From Muscardinus avellanarius (lineage: Eukaryota > Chordata > Mammalia > Rodentia > Gliridae), in the NCBI GenBank assembly GCA_963383645.1, contig OY726571.1, positions 83,666,619-83,730,618 on the forward strand: 64,000 nucleotides of DNA, read 5' to 3'. The notes under the pieces were generated by a model. It saw nothing but the letters and a program-made list of their open reading frames with translations. It made no database searches and had not been told where the DNA came from. Shown piece after piece: positions 1 to 35,169 of this stretch. How positions within the stretch are numbered: the stretch's first letter is position 1; each line of letters starts with the position of its first letter. The position numbers were made by a program, and so were the translations under genes.

Positions 1-526
1 TAATCTTCATTGAGTCTAATTGTCAATAAATTAAACATAAACTGATGATTACTGAAAGCTATCACTGAAAATAAATGTACTTAGCAGGGTTAGGGGTTGT
101 CACAAACTGGAAATAAGATCAATTCTTTCATAATAAAAGTTCTCTCATAGCTGTAAATATTTAGAGAGGTCACTGCTTCTTGTATGCATTTCTTTTGTAA
201 AGAGAAAAAGGAAATGAAAATGATGAAGATTAAATTAGTTAGGTTTTCATACAATGATTGCTTTCATAAGAAGTCAGCAAATGAGCCTGGGTCCCTATGA
301 GGTCTTGGGGATATTCTCTGGATCCTGGTAATCGACTTGGATTTGGTGGGGGTGGGGAGCACACAGCTTCATTTTGTCCCTGAATGCCGGAATGGTTGTC
401 CCAGAGCTTACATCCTTTTCACCAAAACACCACTGTAAGAAAGCAGCTTTAATTCTAAGAATTTTGACCATCTGAACATTTTTCTCCTTGAAACCTTGAG
501 CGCTGCAGTTGGGTTTTGTTTTCTAG
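1..526 (+). other. Intron upstream of the first exon seen
   Basis: AT-rich unique-looking sequence ending in the acceptor at 525-526. I see no gene or clear repeat in it. Confidence 0.6.
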
Positions 527-24062
<23,536 letters not shown>

Positions 24063-24268
24063 TCTACGGAAGGTGTCCATCTGAAAGGTTGGTCAGATTT
24101 TAATTTTGTTTTGTTTCTTTTTTTTTTTTTCAAAAAGCAAAGAGAATTACTCGTTTCAGGCTGATTGAAAATTGCAAGCCAGAAAAACACAGATTCAAGC
24201 AATCTCGATAATGTGTTCTGCTTGTGTCTGATCTTTTCCTGAAGAGGAGCTTGTTTAAGACTTCAGTG

Positions 24269-24352
24269 AGCCAGGTGTGGTGGTACATGCCTGCAGGTTG
24301 GAGGCCAGCCTCAGCAACTTAGGAGACCTTCAGCAGCTGTTTCAAAGTAAAA

Positions 24353-24395
<43 letters not shown>

Positions 24396-24462
24396 GGCTG
24401 AGGGTATAGCGCAGAGGTAGAATGCCCATAGGTTCAATCCCCAGTACTGAAACAAACCAAAA
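24269..24462 (+). mobile_element. B1-ID composite SINE, B1 half shortened
   Basis: agccaggtgtggtggtacat to aggttcaatccccagtactg. Confidence 0.85.
24347..24395. repeat. (AAAT)n in the middle A-rich region of a SINE
   Basis: Roughly 11 taaa/aaat units lie between the B1-like and ID-like halves of the SINE at 24269-24462. Confidence 0.9.
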
Positions 24463-25092
24463 AGAGTTAAGTGAGAGGAACACAGGAAGCATATAATGTT
24501 TCTCACTCAGGTATTATAGGAAGCAGGGTGATGTGTTATGGGTGTGTGTTTGGAGGAGTCCTGGATTCAGATTCCTGTGTTCACCCCGGCTTTGCCACTT
24601 TCCAGTGAGCGAGCTCAGCCCTGACATGAGGGGCAGGGATAACCTCACAGCCTAAGCTCATTGAGAGGCTGTAATGAGACAATCCACCAGAGCCCCCGTA
24701 CGTGGCAGGAAGCTCAGTTATTATTAGCTCAGTAGGCTCTAGTCTAATAGAAAATGTCCCAGGTCTTCGGTCCCTTACAATTGTGTGTGATCAGAGGGAA
24801 TGCTATTATCTTTTGTATAAATGGAGAAACTGAATCTCGGGAACTCCAACTAAGTAAGTCACCCAAGGCCAGGCAGTTAGGAAATGGTCTGGTTGAGCAT
24901 GGTTCTCTCTGGAGTCTTGGAAGATAAAGCCCGAGTTTTTTCTCTCTTGAGCTGCCTAGGACCTTGGCCCTGCTCTCTTAGCCTGAGAAACATCATTCTG
25001 TGAAAACTCACATATGTTCTTTTCTGCTGCACCTAGAATTCTGTTGGAATTTTATTATTTTTAGGTATTTATTTATTTATTTATTTATTTAT

Positions 25093-25262
25093 TTTGCCAT
25101 TCTGGGGATGGAAACCAGGGGCATTCTACTTCTGGGATATACCCCCAGCCCTATTTTATATTTTATTTTGAAATAGGGTCTTGCTAAGTTGCTGAGGTTG
25201 GCCTCACTAAGTTACAAAGGTTGGCCTCAAACCTGTTCTCCCCTGTCTTGGCCTCCCAAACA
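25093..25262 (-). mobile_element. Truncated B1-ID SINE
   Basis: tgccattctggggatggaaa to tcttggcctcccaaac. Confidence 0.85.
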
Positions 25263-25844
25263 CTTTGTTAAAATTATTAAGAGATAGTTCTACACATGAA
25301 TACCTTCTTTTACTTCAACAACATAGCTCCAGGTATTCTCTATAGCAGAAGACTGGAGAAGGAACAGTGTACGGATGAAGAGGAACTTTTAAAAATCCCA
25401 AGATTTATTCCATGTAAGGGGCCCACTGACCCTCCAGCAGATCAGCAAGTCCTGGTCCTGGTCAGCAAGTCCAAAGTCATTTTTGTAGCTGAATTTTAAC
25501 AATTGCACAAGGTCTCTGATATGCGAATCTACATTTTTTCATGCTGCCCAGATAAAATATATAAATATTATAATAAAAGTATAAATATGTATATATTTTG
25601 CATTACTGAGGAGAGTCTGGTGCATGCTACACAAGTCCCACCCCTCAGTGGTCTTCCTCCTTCATTCTAACCTGTATTTTTTTTATTGGTATGTTTGGTT
25701 GGATGTATTCTTATAAGCAAGCTCAAATATTTTGTAGAATAAAATGGGGTAGGAATAAATCAACCTTGCACTTGACCTTCTGTATAAAGGTCACTCTTAT
25801 CACTTATTTAGAAACCTCCAAACAGTCAACAAGAGGCTTGTACT

Positions 25845-25868
25845 TGTGTGTGTGTTTGTGTTTGTATG

Positions 25869-25909
<41 letters not shown>
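25845..25909. repeat. (TG)n microsatellite
   Basis: TG run with a few interruptions, abutting a minus-strand SINE at its ID end. Confidence 0.9.
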
Positions 25910-25910
<1 letters not shown>

Positions 25911-26096
25911 ACTGAGGATTGAACCCAGGGGAATTCTACCTCTATACCCCCAACCCTATTTTATTTTTATTTAAAAACAAGGTCTCACTAGATTGATGAG
26001 AATCTTACTACTTGCTGAGACTGTCCTCTGACTTGGGATCCTCCTGTCTCAGCCTCCCAAGTATAAGGATTACAGGTGTGCACCACGCCTGACTGG
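25909..26096 (-). mobile_element. B1-ID composite SINE
   Basis: cactgaggattgaacccagg to gtgcaccacgcctgactgg. Confidence 0.85.
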
Positions 26097-26108
26097 TTTG
26101 TACCTTTT

Positions 26109-26131
26109 GTGTGTGTGTGTGTGTGTGTGTG
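26109..26131. repeat. (GT)n microsatellite
   Basis: GT run directly before ggtactggggg of a minus-strand SINE. Confidence 0.9.
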
Positions 26132-26330
26132 GTACTGGGGGTGGAACCCAGAGGCTTTCTACCTCTGGGCTATACTCCCAGACCTATTTTATATTTTACT
26201 TGGAAACAGGGTCTCACTAAGTTGCTGAGAGCCTCACAAAGTAGCTGAGGCTGGCTTCGAACCCGTGCGATCCTCCTGTCTCAGCCTCCCAAGCATGGGG
26301 ACTACAAGCGTGCGTCACCACGCCCGGCTG
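26130..26330 (-). mobile_element. B1-ID composite SINE
   Basis: tggtactgggggtggaaccc to tgcgtcaccacgcccggct. Confidence 0.9.
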
Positions 26331-26339
26331 GCTTGTACT

Positions 26340-26715
26340 TTTTAAATTAATGTTTTGTACTTTTATCAGTGCATTGTGATTTTACATCATGGTGAGGTTC
26401 AGAGTGACAGAGACATATACGCACACAGAACTTGGTATATTTCCTTCTATACCCCACCCCACCCCCTCCTTCCTCATACATGTTGGTGAGATTGGTAGTT
26501 AGACCTTCATATAGAGACAATAACATTATTGAAGGGTTTCCTTCCTAAGTCCTCCCTCATCCCTCTCCCTCTTCCCTCCCAAAATTCTTTCCACAAGTCT
26601 TCTGGTATCTTCAACAATTATAGCAGCACAAACCACAGTAGCAGATTATGGAACCCACCTAGGTGTCCATCTACAGATGAATGGATAAAGAAATGCTGTA
26701 TCTCCTCACAAGGCC
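26340..26715 (-). mobile_element. L1 3' end with inverted 5' piece
   Basis: 26340-26620 reads as reversed L1 3' end (agtgcattgtgattttacat, ttggtgagattggtagttag). 26625-26715 reads as forward L1 (ggtgtccatctacagatgaa, tggataaagaaatgctg). The inverted junction fits twin priming. Confidence 0.6.
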
Positions 26716-26779
26716 TGTACCTTCTGTTTACAAGGGCCATGCTTGTCAAAATGGGGAAGCATAGGAGGTGTTTCTGTCT

Positions 26780-27310
26780 GAAAGACCCTCCTGGCCCCAG
26801 GCCCGGGTGACATGCCTGAGACATGCCTTCTCTGCGTCTCCTCAGAGCCAGGCCGTGTCTGTGTCTGCTTCTCTCCTCTCCTCTCCTCGCCCTAACCCCC
26901 ACAAGCAGTTTGTCCCCAGCCACCACAGACCCAGAGGGTTTGCCACAAACCGCCTTCCCACCAGAAGCACTGGAGTCACTATGGAGGCCCCGTGGGAACA
27001 AATCCACTGGGTGGCAGGGGGTTGCATTCCAAGGCTGGCCTGTGGCCAGGGTCTGTCGGGGAAAGGATGGGGAGGAAATGGGGGTGGGAGGGAGTCGAGT
27101 TCTTCCACCCAACGCCACGGAAGACAGCAGCAGCCCTGTGGTGATAGTTACACAGGGGGCAGAGAGGGCAGCCTGGGCACCCTGGCGCGGGTAGCTAGGA
27201 CCTTCTCTGTAAGTGCATGGTGAGACCTCTCTGGGCTGTTTCTCACTGTTTTCCTCCAGCCCCATTTGGCTACAGGAATTCAGCTGAGTCTCACCACCGC
27301 AGGCCAAGGA
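26780..27310. other. GC-rich unique segment, no gene supported
   Basis: Open frames exist on both strands (up to 229 codons on the minus strand), but they overlap one another and lack splice or homology support. No repeat is recognised. Confidence 0.4.
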
Positions 27311-27364
27311 AGTATCACTTCAGATCCACACAATCTAGGTACTTCCTTGTTTACTTTCTTACCC

Positions 27365-27425
27365 TTTTTCTGGAGATCTAATCTGGGGCCTCACACACTC
27401 TACCACTGAGCTATCCCTCCAGCCT
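27365..27425 (-). mobile_element. ID-only SINE piece
   Basis: ggagatctaatctggggcct to tgagctatccctccagcc. Confidence 0.6.
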
Positions 27426-28194
27426 TTACCTTTTTATTTATTTTTTAAGTACTTAAATTATTTCACTTCTTGGTTTTTCTTTTGATTCACAGTTTAAAAA
27501 TTCTTAGTGCATTATAGTTAGACATCCGAAATTAAACCTAATTTAGGATACTAACACTGGGAGCAAACTCATGTGAAAAGTTAAAAAAAAAAAAGTCATT
27601 CTTCACCATACTTTTCCCTGCCAGGCTGAGATGAGGTTTCTGGCAAGATGTATTATGAGTGAAACCAAATTTGAGATAATATTGATTTTAAAAATCTAGC
27701 GGTTGAAGATGATGCCTGGGGAAAACAGAAAGAGTTCCAGGCCCTATGAATAAAGCATACTCCATAATGTAAATTGAGGCATATAATTCTCCTTCAATTT
27801 GTTAGAGGTTTCTTGATGCGCCCTGGGAACTCTCCAAAGTTCAACCTGGCGGGTGTGCCGTTCGTTGCTCCCTTCTATCTTTTGCCAGCCTATGAGATAT
27901 AAACTCAGGACCCCTCCCCAGACCCACAGGAACGATTTCAGCCCGCGATGTGTGGGCTCGGGGTCCAAAGCGGTCCCGGGGCAAATGGGAATACGCTAGA
28001 CCTTCCAAAGCCACGGCTCTGAGTCTTCAGATTCAAAACTGTGCCTGTGCTGAATGTTATATTGATTTTTCCTTATTGTCATCCCCTAAGCAATAGAGTA
28101 TAAAATGCTGTCTGCATAGCATTCAAACTGTATTAGGTGTCATTGGTCATCTAAAGATGGATTCAAGCATACAGGAGAGTCACGCATGGTGGTT

Positions 28195-28580
28195 GTTATA
28201 GTTGAGATATAGAATGTTCCCTAAAGAGCCCCTTGATTAGCATTTAGTTTTGATATGGCTAAGTCATGAGAGGATAAGTCCATTGTGATGGGTGGTGGCC
28301 TGAGCTGGTGGAGTGTGGCTGGGGGAGGTGGGTCTCTGGGGCTGCGGCCTTGCAGGTGGTATATGGTTCCTCCTCCCTTCCCACTCTCTTGCATCTGGCT
28401 TCCATGATGAGAGGAGGAAATCTCTGTGTCCTCTCTCTCTTTACTTTCTACCAGAATCCCCCGCGATCCGCAGTCCACGGCCTCACACGGACTGAACCCC
28501 CAAATACCTAAGGAAACCGTGGACAAATAAATCTTCTTTCCCTTAGGTTACATGGTCAAGTCTTCAGATTATTGCTGTGA
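28195..28580 (+). mobile_element. MaLR-like LTR (plus)
   Basis: Ends with caaataaatcttctttccct and attattgctgtgaaaatgct. The body has the expected CT-rich part and cctcacacggactgaacccc. Confidence 0.5.
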
Positions 28581-28589
28581 AAATGCTCA

Positions 28590-28828
28590 CTGATGCAGTG
28601 GTACCCGCCTGTAATCCCAGTCATTGAGAGGCTGAGACAGGAAGATTGCAGGTTCGAGGCCAGCCTCAGCAACTTAGAGAGACCTTTGGCAACTTAGCAA
28701 AATCTTGTTTCAATGAACAAATAAATAAGTAAACAAGCAAATAAATAAACAAGTACATAAATAAATAATAAAGGTTTTGAGGTATAGCTTAGAGGTAGCA
28801 TGCTCCTGGGTTCAAGCCATTTTTGGTA
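28590..28828 (+). mobile_element. B1-ID composite SINE
   Basis: actgatgcagtggtacccgc to gcatgctcctgggttcaagc. Confidence 0.8.
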
Positions 28829-29272
28829 AGGGACTTAAATGTCTGTGAATACTGGTATCTACGCGGGGTCCTGGAATGAACCCCAGTGGCTACCGAGAGA
28901 CAGCCGTATTCCCTGCCTGACCCGTATTCTCACTTTGATGCTGGGATCGAGCTGACCAGTGGCCACGATTCAGGAGTGGCTGCGCTTCAGATGAAACAAA
29001 GAGGCCTTGTCCCTCCATATTGCAAACAGTGCTAAAATATCTTGCATACACTTAAAATAAAATTTAAAAAACTCAACTCTGGTAAGCAGTGGAATCTGTC
29101 AAGAGGTTTCTTTTTCCTCTCCTTTTTTTGTTTTTTTCCTCTCTCTCTTTCACACACACATTTATTATAAAAAAAAAAGTCATCTGTGGTTTTCCTAAGG
29201 GACACAACCAACTAATTACAATTTTTAAAGTCCTGCTGAATTAACAAGATTCATATTTTGTTTGCTTTGCAG

Positions 29273-29473
29273 GGAAACTGCTGCGGTTGCTGCTGCTTTG
29301 AAAAGACTTTTGGAAAAATCAGCACTTCTGATGCCTTAACCTCCATGGTGACTGGGAGGGTGTGCGCCGGGAGAGTTCTTGAACCTGAACTTGAACTTGG
29401 AGTGCCTTTGCCCTGGGGGGAGGCGCCGAAGCCAGTCCCTGGGGACTCAGACAGATCCCTACATCCCATGTAG
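29273..29473 (+). other. Candidate alternative last coding exon or 3'UTR exon of MYLK4
   Basis: A strong polypyrimidine tract and acceptor (tttgctttgcag) end at 29272. The open frame runs 66 codons to TAG at 29471-29473, starting GNCCGCCCFEK. Because the exon ending at 18430 stops on a codon boundary, direct splicing would replace the KKKN tail with this cysteine-rich tail. If the exon at 24015 is used instead, this would be untranslated. It opens a block almost free of interspersed repeats, which fits transcribed sequence. I do not recognise the tail from any known MYLK4 isoform. This is inference from splice signal, phase and context only. Confidence 0.35.
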
Positions 29474-32400
29474 CCCACGCTGGGAAGATGCTTCCTTCCC
29501 CATGTCTTCTTGAGTTTTTTTTTGTTTGTTTTTCTTGTTGTTAATCACTGGGGCAAGATGTGCATTATGTCTTGTTATTTCTCAGATTACTAGAGCAACC
29601 ACACTTAAGTTCTATTTGAGATTTAAAAACCCGGAGGATACACTTAGAGGGAGAAACAGCTTCCAGACATTAAACAATGCTTCTTAAAAGGTGACTGCAG
29701 CTCCAGAAAAACTGGATGTCCGGCATACCCTTGAGCAACACTTCTCATGTGGACTTGGTCTGAAATCAGGTGAATTCGATGGACAAACAATTTGCTTGCT
29801 GGAACGTAAGTCTTCTTTGAAGTCTAAAGCAAGAAGTAGCAGCCATCATGTCTTCCATTTGTTCTAAAGTCTCCCCCCTCTTGGAGTGCCAGTTTCTTCC
29901 AAGTAGCTGAATCTGTTTTCAACTTCACGCCATGCCCTTTCTGACACTCCTGGTTCTCACCCCAGGGGCAGTTTTCTGAGTGAAGCATTCCCAGAACTGC
30001 AAAAGGTATCTGTTTATGGTTAGTCCTTGAAATTACAACCTTTAGAATGTCGACCGTCCGGAGGGCCTTCCTCAAGTGCCAGTTGTCGATGAGAAGAGTT
30101 GGGAAGCACACCCTAGGAAGGACCCTGATTGGCTGCCTCCACTGTCATGACCCGGAAGTAGTTCTCCAGTTTCTGGGTTAACACAGACATCTCTAAAGAC
30201 CAATGATAACACCTATGCAGAGTCTAAGGGGCTCGGCGTTTGGAAAGAGACAGCAGCCAGACACAGAAGGTGAGGGGCCCTCTCTGCTTGTTCACTCTTT
30301 ATGCATGACAGTGATTTCCAGGTGCGAGTTTCTTATTCCCAAGCTGGCAAGCCATGGCCTGGGTTATTTAGTAAGGGACATACTGCTGCTGTAGGCAGTA
30401 TTTCCGCACAGAAAGGCACTGGGGCTGTGCATAATTTCCTCTGAAAAAGAGACCATGCAAAGCCCCACTGAGTCCTAGTGCACACTCAACTCCGAGCTCA
30501 CCACCCAGCCTTGGAAACTTTCCTCACAGCTCCATTTCCAAATAACTCTTGGGTCGAGATCAGCTATAATAATACCCTTATTATTTCAGTCATAAATCTT
30601 TCTAGTTTTTGGTTGTCACAATAGCCATGATGGTCATAGTAACCATCTGGTGACCCTCTCAGTGAGGGCAGATTTAATTCACATTGGCTCTTCTCCATTC
30701 TCTCTCATATGCACCCACGGAATCCTTACAGCATGCCCATGAATAACCATGCATAACACCCAGAGACAGAGGGACCTGTGTAATTCAATAAGGGTGGTGT
30801 ACCAGTTTCATGGTCATGCTAGCAATAAAAAAAACCCTACTTTTCTCAGCCTTTGATTTTGTATTATGAAGCATTTATTTTTTCTTTTGGCCTATGCATT
30901 TATTCAAGGTTGTTGTTTTCTCATTCGCCTGTTATGTGACTATGCTTAAAATGTTTAGTTAGCTTCAAAAAAAAAAAAAAAAGAAACATGCGTACACACA
31001 CAGCCCTGTGACTGAAGTGTTATATTACCGTGCTATGTTTAGCTGATGCTATTCATTGAGTCTGGAAAAATACAAGGCAGTGCATGCATTAATACTCCTA
31101 GACCGCAGAGAGCTGGCATTCACTCAAATGCTAAATAGGACACAAGGGTCTGACTTGAAACCCCGCGCTGGAAGGGCGCTTGCGGTCCTGCAGCGTGGAT
31201 TCTCAAGCGGCTTGGGCAGAAGGTCTTTCACAGGACGTCCATCCTGCATCCAGCTTCCATTCTGACTCACGTTGGCAGGTCCACACTCCTCAGGCTCTGC
31301 TGCGCTTGGAAGGGACAGCTTAGGTCAAAGACAGGCATGATCTCTTTGCCAGATAATCTACTTGATGACCCTATAGTTAGTGGGCGTGATTTTTTATTCT
31401 AGTTTTTTTTCTTTCTGAGGCTTAGAAAGAAGACTCTGCTTTGGGAATAGCTATACTGTTTGAATTTGTAGTTAAATTTCTACATTTGGACGGGAAGGGC
31501 TCCTTATGCCAGTGGGGCGCCTTTTATAGGAGAGCTGAGGATACTCTGCTTTGCAGAGCTGATGATTACAGTGTAGGGTTACTTGGAAGGGGAGATTATC
31601 AGTCTAGCATTCCTCCTGTCCCTTTACTCCATGCCCATATGTGGCTGCTCCTTGCATCAGAGCCTGTAACTTGGCTGCTGCTCTGTGGGAGAAAGGGGGC
31701 TTTGCAAAGCTGGAGGATCAAACCAGATGCAAGCATGGACTCAGAGAATCGGAGTCTGGCTAGACTGAGCACATTGTGATCAATTTTTCCAAGAAGTCAT
31801 CAGGTTTTGAGAGGCGCTATTTCTCCTCCACCCTCTGGATGGATGATAGAGCTTTGTGCACTCTCACCAGGAAGTTCCTGTTTCTTTAGCAAATGGAGAA
31901 AATTAAGCCCTGATGTGGCACATCTGTCTGTCTGGAGAGAAATAAAACTGAAGATTTTTAAGAAGGAAGCCTAGCCACTTGTGTGATTTGGAAGAGACAC
32001 CAAACATTACACAGCATCTACTGATATTTTAAAACCAGGGAGAAAAGGTCTCTTGTTCCCATGCGCCACATAAAAACCTTTGAAAGAGGCTCCCATCTGA
32101 ATCAACTCGGGGCGATGATTTCCACCTTGAAAGGGGGTCAGACACCTATCTGTCCAGAGTCATAGATTTGCGTTTTAGTTGCTTTTTGTCTGGAAAAAAA
32201 AATCAAGACTAATTGCTTTTGGTTCCTTAAAAATGTAAATAGGCATGCTGCCCCAGGTTTAGGAATACTTTCACATGAAAATATTTGGAAAGATGTGTCT
32301 GTACATACATTTTCATCCATTTTATGGCAATTAGCATGGCAATTTTTTTTTCTCGTTTTAGAATCAAAATATGGATTTTATACCAAGCAATGAAAATCTT

Positions 32401-32767
32401 TATTGCATTCCTTTTTGTTGTTGTTGTTGTTCTCGATGCTGCCTCTGCCCATTCCTTGGCCACTTGGCAAAGGGTGCTAGTGAGCCAGCTCCGTTGGAAA
32501 ATTCATTTGTAGGAGTGTAAGTGAGAGGGAGAGGCCGGGCCCCCGGCAGGCCTCGGTGGCTAGACGCAGTTCGTCTCTGTGTCCCTGGCGATTCTGCCTT
32601 CTGTGTGGGCTGCGGCATGGCTGAGGCTTGCTTCCCAGTCTCTCCACTTCTCCCTACTTTGCATTTGCTCCATCTTTCTTATTATTGTCTTATTTCTTTC
32701 TCTTTTTCTTAAGTTAGAATCCAAGTCCATCTTTTCCATCATGAAACTCCTCTTTAAGAAAGACCTT
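29474..32767 (+). other. Repeat-poor block after the candidate exon; possible 3'UTR
   Basis: About 3.3 kb in which I see no recognisable SINE, L1 or LTR, only an A-tract near 30967-30982, while the rest of the window averages roughly one SINE per 1.3 kb. Candidate poly(A) signals include AATAAA at 31941-31946. Open frames here are short and lack splice or homology support. Either a long MYLK4 3'UTR or conserved noncoding sequence would explain it. Confidence 0.3.
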
Positions 32768-32838
32768 TTATTTATTTGGTGCCGGGGCTTGGACCCAGGG
32801 CCTTGCACATGCTAAGCATATACCGCACCGGCCAGTCT
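32768..32838 (-). mobile_element. ID-like SINE piece
   Basis: tttggtgccggggcttggac to taccgcaccggcc. Confidence 0.6.
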
Positions 32839-33947
32839 CTCCTCCCCCACCCATACCACCATTACTAAGGACTTTTTGAAATGAGATTTTAATTTTCAAT
32901 GGATGTCAGCCAAAAGGCTGAGAAGCAATTAATTTTTTTTTCTGAAAGGCAAATTGCTTTCTGTCCTAAAGGATGGTCAATGCTGGGCTTATTTGATGCT
33001 GAGTTCCCGGACTCAGACTACTTTCTTGTGTAGCTCAATGTCTACAGTTTCTCAAATTAGAAGTGCTGCATAGGCTTCCTTGCTCCATTTTAGTGAGGCA
33101 TGTCTTGTCTAAGTGGTCTGTGGATGGGCAGTTTCACCTTCCATGAAGGCTTATATCACAACCACTACTGCCCATTCGAGAGCAGAAAATATCCAGTCCC
33201 TGGGTGTGCAGATGTTAGATATGTGTGTATGTTGCTAGCAGACCTGTGTGTCTATCAGCAAGGATGACTGGTGTGTCATCCCAGCTGATAGCTGTCAGTG
33301 AGTCCTTCTTACAAGATTTATCTATGTAGATAAGGACTAATATGGATTCATAATATGATGATTACATATATCATGTGTGTTTTTTATTTTCAACCATAGA
33401 TGCATTCAGCTGTATTTCTTTGCCTTATAAAGATGTACTATAACAGTTATGTGTATGTATCATATGAAAGAACCAACATGGACCTTATTTACCCTTGGTT
33501 AATGAGCAAATTATTCAATAAAGCAGACTTGACAAGCACAATAGCAGCTTTCTCCTTTATGACAGGGTCTGATGATATGTGAACATTTTCATTAAAAAAA
33601 TTGGCATTAGAAATCTATAGCACCTTCAAGGGGCTTCACACTTATCAGGGCTCAAGAGATGTCCACAGAATACCAGACAGGACAGCCCTGTGGTGGAAAC
33701 GTAACGGCTCCATTTGAAAACATGGTGGTACATAGGTGGAGTTTTTTTTCCTATTAATATAAAAGTATTGACTGAGATGCAGGTAAAGTGTCCAGTGGCA
33801 TAACAGTGGGTAATAAATGATGACAGAAGTTTGCAACACTTCAAACCAATTTAATGTTGCTCAGTGACCATTCCTTAGGCACCATGAGGAACCTCTTTGG
33901 AAAGCCTACCAGTGCAGGTCATCAGTGGGAAGCCTCCGCCCCACTGC

Positions 33948-33986
<39 letters not shown>

Positions 33987-34600
33987 GTTTCTGGAATCAG
34001 TACTTGGTTTGGAGATGCAACTGTGAAGCTCCTAGGGCCACCTGCACAACTGTGCCAACATCTGGACCCAGACCAACAGTACCCAGCCATGATCAGCTCG
34101 CTAGAAGCAAGAACTCCCATTCACACTGGCTTGAGACAGGTCCACTGGATTTTCTAACACACCTGTTGCAAGTTGGTATGGGAAGAGGTGTCTTTGTGTT
34201 CTCACACAAAGTCATCCTGCCCCCTTTCTCTGGGACCTAGTGTCTTCCCACTCAACACTCCAGACAAGGCATTCTGACTTCTTCACCAACTGGATGAAAC
34301 CTCACTGTTCTTCCATATTGGTGCAAAATAAATCTCAAAATGGATCCTAGCCAGCAGATGGCTCCCCCCTTCCCCAGGAGTAGATTCTTAGTGCTAGAGT
34401 TCCAGGACTTGGAGATGAGACTCAGTCTTGTTCTTTCTCCCTGGCTCCTCCTTTTGCCTCTTCTGGGGGCAAAGCGGAGGGAACAGTCTCCCTCACCACA
34501 CCACGGATGGAGGGCACTGCAATCCCCTTGCGGCTTCCCCCTCCCACTTCCTTCTTGGAAAAGGGACCCCCTAACACACATCTTGATCATGACTCACTAG
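32839..34600. other. Intergenic, mostly unique, with a CAG repeat
   Basis: No gene recognised. The CAG repeat at 33951 is the only marked feature. Part of 34340-34600 is Pro/Leu rich in one frame without further support. Confidence 0.4.
33951..33985. repeat. (CAG)n repeat, about 11 uninterrupted units
   Basis: Pure CAG from 33951 to 33985. It lies inside + strand open frames (polyGln or polyAla by frame) that have no other gene support. Confidence 0.95.
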
Positions 34601-35010
34601 AAAGACAAGTAGTCTTGGGGCTCCTCCTCTAATATCTTCGTTCTACCCCTCCTAATAGAGGGCATCTTCAAGATCTGATAATCAGTTTTCTTTAGAAATC
34701 ACTAGGTTCAAATAGGGTCTCATGAAAGATACCAGTCTGCCTGTAACTGGCTCATGGCCTCAAACACAGGCAGGGTTCAGGGATTCTGAGCCCCTCAAAG
34801 ATCATCCAGTTATTTCTAGAGACCTCCAAAATATTCTTACAAGTTCAGGAGCCACTCTATCAGGGGAGTGGCTTTCTCTGACAGGACAACTGAGGGCAAC
34901 TCCTGGCAGACACAGCCATCCTAGTTACCAGCAATAAACCCTTTCCTGGAATCTCAACCATCCACCATGCAGCAGAAAATAATGGCCACCCAACGTGGGT
35001 CTCACTCCTT
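34600..35010 (+). other. Possible old LTR end with primer-binding-site-like sequence
   Basis: agcaataaaccctttcctgg (about 34931) is followed 40 bases on by tggccacccaacgtgggtc (34982-35000), which resembles a Lys-tRNA primer-binding site with an extra base. No LTR pair or retroviral frame could be assigned around it. Confidence 0.2.
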
Positions 35011-35169
35011 GTGCCTGGACAAACCTAAACAAAGGAGCCATCACAAACTATTAGGATCTTCTCAGGAGCTATTCAAAGTTTCCGGTAGTTAGAGACAAGT
35101 TAAGACAATAGGTCTCTCCCCAGATCCCATAACCTATCTGCAAGGTTATTTGGTACCATGAGAACAAGG

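Larger units (their letters stand above)
24063..29272 (+). other. MYLK4 3'UTR start and downstream sequence (or terminal intron)
   Basis: SINEs at about 24269, 25093, 25909, 26130, 27365 and 28590, a rearranged L1 (26340-26715), a GC-rich unique segment (26780-27310) and a MaLR-like LTR (28195-28580). No convincing poly(A) site could be assigned close to the stop codon. Confidence 0.5.

Noticed and set aside
26618..27307. 229-codon minus-strand open frame
   Set aside because: It overlaps an L1 remnant at one end, competes with open frames on the other strand, and shows no domain or splice support.
31441..31779. 112-codon plus-strand open frame in the repeat-poor block
   Set aside because: Contains no recognised domain and would lie far inside a putative 3'UTR; length is compatible with chance.
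33854..34240. Poly-alanine/poly-glutamine protein over the CAG repeat
   Set aside because: No exon borders, no neighbouring exons and no known protein; open frame length is driven by the repeat.
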